The notes beneath the pieces were generated by a model that was not told the origin of the DNA, did no database searches, and was given only the letters and a program-made list of their open reading frames with translations. Source: Actinomycetota bacterium (GTDB taxonomy: Bacteria; Actinomycetota; Thermoleophilia; Solirubrobacterales; Solirubrobacteraceae). From it: a stretch of 6,196 nucleotides of DNA. The DNA is taken from the NCBI GenBank assembly GCA_019348575.1, contig JAHWJE010000113.1, positions 1 through 6,196 on the forward strand. Direction: 5' to 3'. Made by a program: the position numbers and the translations under genes. Shown here in pieces: positions 5,802-6,196 of the stretch (its first letter is position 1; the number at the start of each line of letters is the position of its first letter).

Positions 5802-6196
5802 GACAGCCGCGCCTCGTAGACGGCCTCGTCGGTCTCGATCGACTCGTCGCGAAGCTCCATCTGCCGTCGTCGCTCGGGGATCAGCCCCTCGGGCCGCAGC
5901 ACCATCATGATCAGCAGCAGAAAGCCGAAGATCCCGAACGACAGCTGCGTCAGATCGAAGTCGAGGCCGAGCGCGCTGGGCACGTCGGTCCACCATCCCA
6001 TGAAATGGATCCGGTCTTCCATCTGGAGCTCGATGCGCAACGCCTCTAAGGACGGACGATCCTCGCCGTCGCCGAAGACGGCAAGGTGGGCGCCCGGGAC
6101 TTTCTTCATCGCTCTGAACAACGACGGCAGGTCCTTGATAGCCGTCAAGCGACCCAGGACTCCAACGAGTGGGACGTCGTCCGTGATTCCGATGCG
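5798..6196 (-). CDS. Chimeric partial ORF: GT4-type glycosyltransferase fragment joined to the C-terminal end of LivM permease
   Basis: An open frame of 132 residues running in from the right edge, so its start lies outside the window. Residues 1 to about 75 look like the C-terminal GT-B domain of a family-4 glycosyltransferase: VGVLGRLTAIKDLPSLFRAM, then AVFGDGEDRPSLE and EDRIHFMGWWTDVPSAL. From about residue 77 the protein is LivM-like: one hydrophobic helix (about 84-100) followed by RPEGLIPERRR and an acidic tail, the typical end of a branched-chain amino acid ABC permease. The donor-sugar-binding motif of GT4 enzymes (E-x7-E region) that should follow and the other LivM helices that should precede are both absent. 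The LivM end fits its place exactly, overlapping livG by 4 bases (ATGA). The glycosyltransferase part uses codons rare in the rest of the window (TTA, AGA, AAA, several GGA). Most likely this is an assembly or rearrangement chimera; a real fusion protein is unlikely. Any short version starting at TTG 6148 would be an artefact of alternative-start calling. Confidence 0.8.
   Translation of the reverse strand, partial: RIGITDDVPLVGVLGRLTAIKDLPSLFRAMKKVPGAHLAVFGDGEDRPSLEALRIELQMEDRIHFMGWWTDVPSALGLDFDLTQLSFGIFGFLLLIMMVLRPEGLIPERRRQMELRDESIETDEAVYEARLS
5957..5987. other. Probable chimeric junction between glycosyltransferase and livM sequence
   Basis: To the right, glycosyltransferase similarity is clear up to about the residues GWWTDVPSAL; to the left, LivM similarity is clear from about FDLTQLSFG. 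The switch must fall between these, within roughly 30 bases. By hand count, GC3 is about 79% over the 70 codons to the right of the join and about 90% over the 61 codons to the left. Total GC of 6001-6196 is about 61%. No insertion-sequence end, tRNA or obvious inverted repeat marks the join. The exact base cannot be placed without alignments to intact homologues. Confidence 0.6.

Noticed and set aside
5100..5910. Plus-strand open frames antisense to livG.
   Set aside because: Shadow frames of a gene with all ABC ATPase motifs; their translations show no domain.
5802..5996. N-terminal 65-residue extension of LivG.
   Set aside because: Arg/Ala-rich, overlaps the LivM tail in another frame, and LivG homology starts directly at ATG 5801.
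5798..6196. A genuine new glycosyltransferase-permease fusion as an undescribed system.
   Set aside because: Both domains are broken exactly at the join, the composition changes there, and the LivM remnant is in its expected operon place, so a chimeric join is simpler.
1..6196. CRISPR arrays, tRNA or rRNA genes, insertion sequences, phage genes and defence or toxin-antitoxin modules.
   Set aside because: No direct-repeat arrays, cloverleaf-like stretches, transposase motifs or terminal repeats were seen on either strand.

Overview
The window is high-GC DNA (roughly 70% by eye in most genes), packed with genes and strongly biased to G/C-ending codons. PolA carries a Tyr at the O-helix position where E. 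coli has Phe, as in Mycobacterium. Together with the general gene style this suggests an actinobacterium. A Thermoleophilia/Solirubrobacterales-like soil lineage is a guess from the feel of the proteins and cannot be proven here. The coding density and the partial genes at both ends would fit a short metagenomic contig or a slice of a chromosome.

Layout from left to right. (1) 1-416, minus: nearly complete YdcZ/DUF606-type small membrane transporter, cut by the window edge and starting on the base after the polA stop. (2) 417-2993, minus: complete DNA polymerase I (858 aa) with intact 5' nuclease and polymerase motifs and an eroded proofreading domain. (3) 2994-3128: 135-bp divergent intergenic region, the largest gap in the window, with a promoter-like element placed so that the gene to its right would have a leaderless mRNA. 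(4) 3129-4031, plus: complete TIGR01777-type NAD(P)-binding epimerase-like protein with a C-terminal DUF1731-like region. (5) 4032-4054: a 23-bp convergent gap inside a GC hairpin whose stem ends are the two facing stop codons. (6) 4055-5801, minus: a tightly overlapping operon read right to left, livG, livF and a 75-aa two-helix membrane protein. (7) 5798-6196, minus: an open frame whose left (C-terminal) half is the tail of a LivM permease and whose right (N-terminal) half is part of a GT4-type glycosyltransferase.

Functionally, livG and livF are the two cytoplasmic ATPases of a branched-chain amino acid (LIV/HAAT) ABC importer. The permease LivM should lie directly upstream, and its last helix and tail are indeed present and overlap livG by 4 bases. 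The rest of LivM is replaced by glycosyltransferase sequence with poorer, less G/C-biased codon use. The most economical explanation is a chimeric join (assembly error or rearrangement) near 5957-5987. This is the largest anomaly in the window.

I see no convincing undescribed system. The items most worth a second look are the GT4/LivM join, the uncharacterised small membrane protein coupled to livF, the possible leaderless/ECF-like promoter of the epimerase gene, and the natural Tyr in the PolA O-helix. No tRNA, rRNA, CRISPR array, insertion sequence or substantial repeat was seen.
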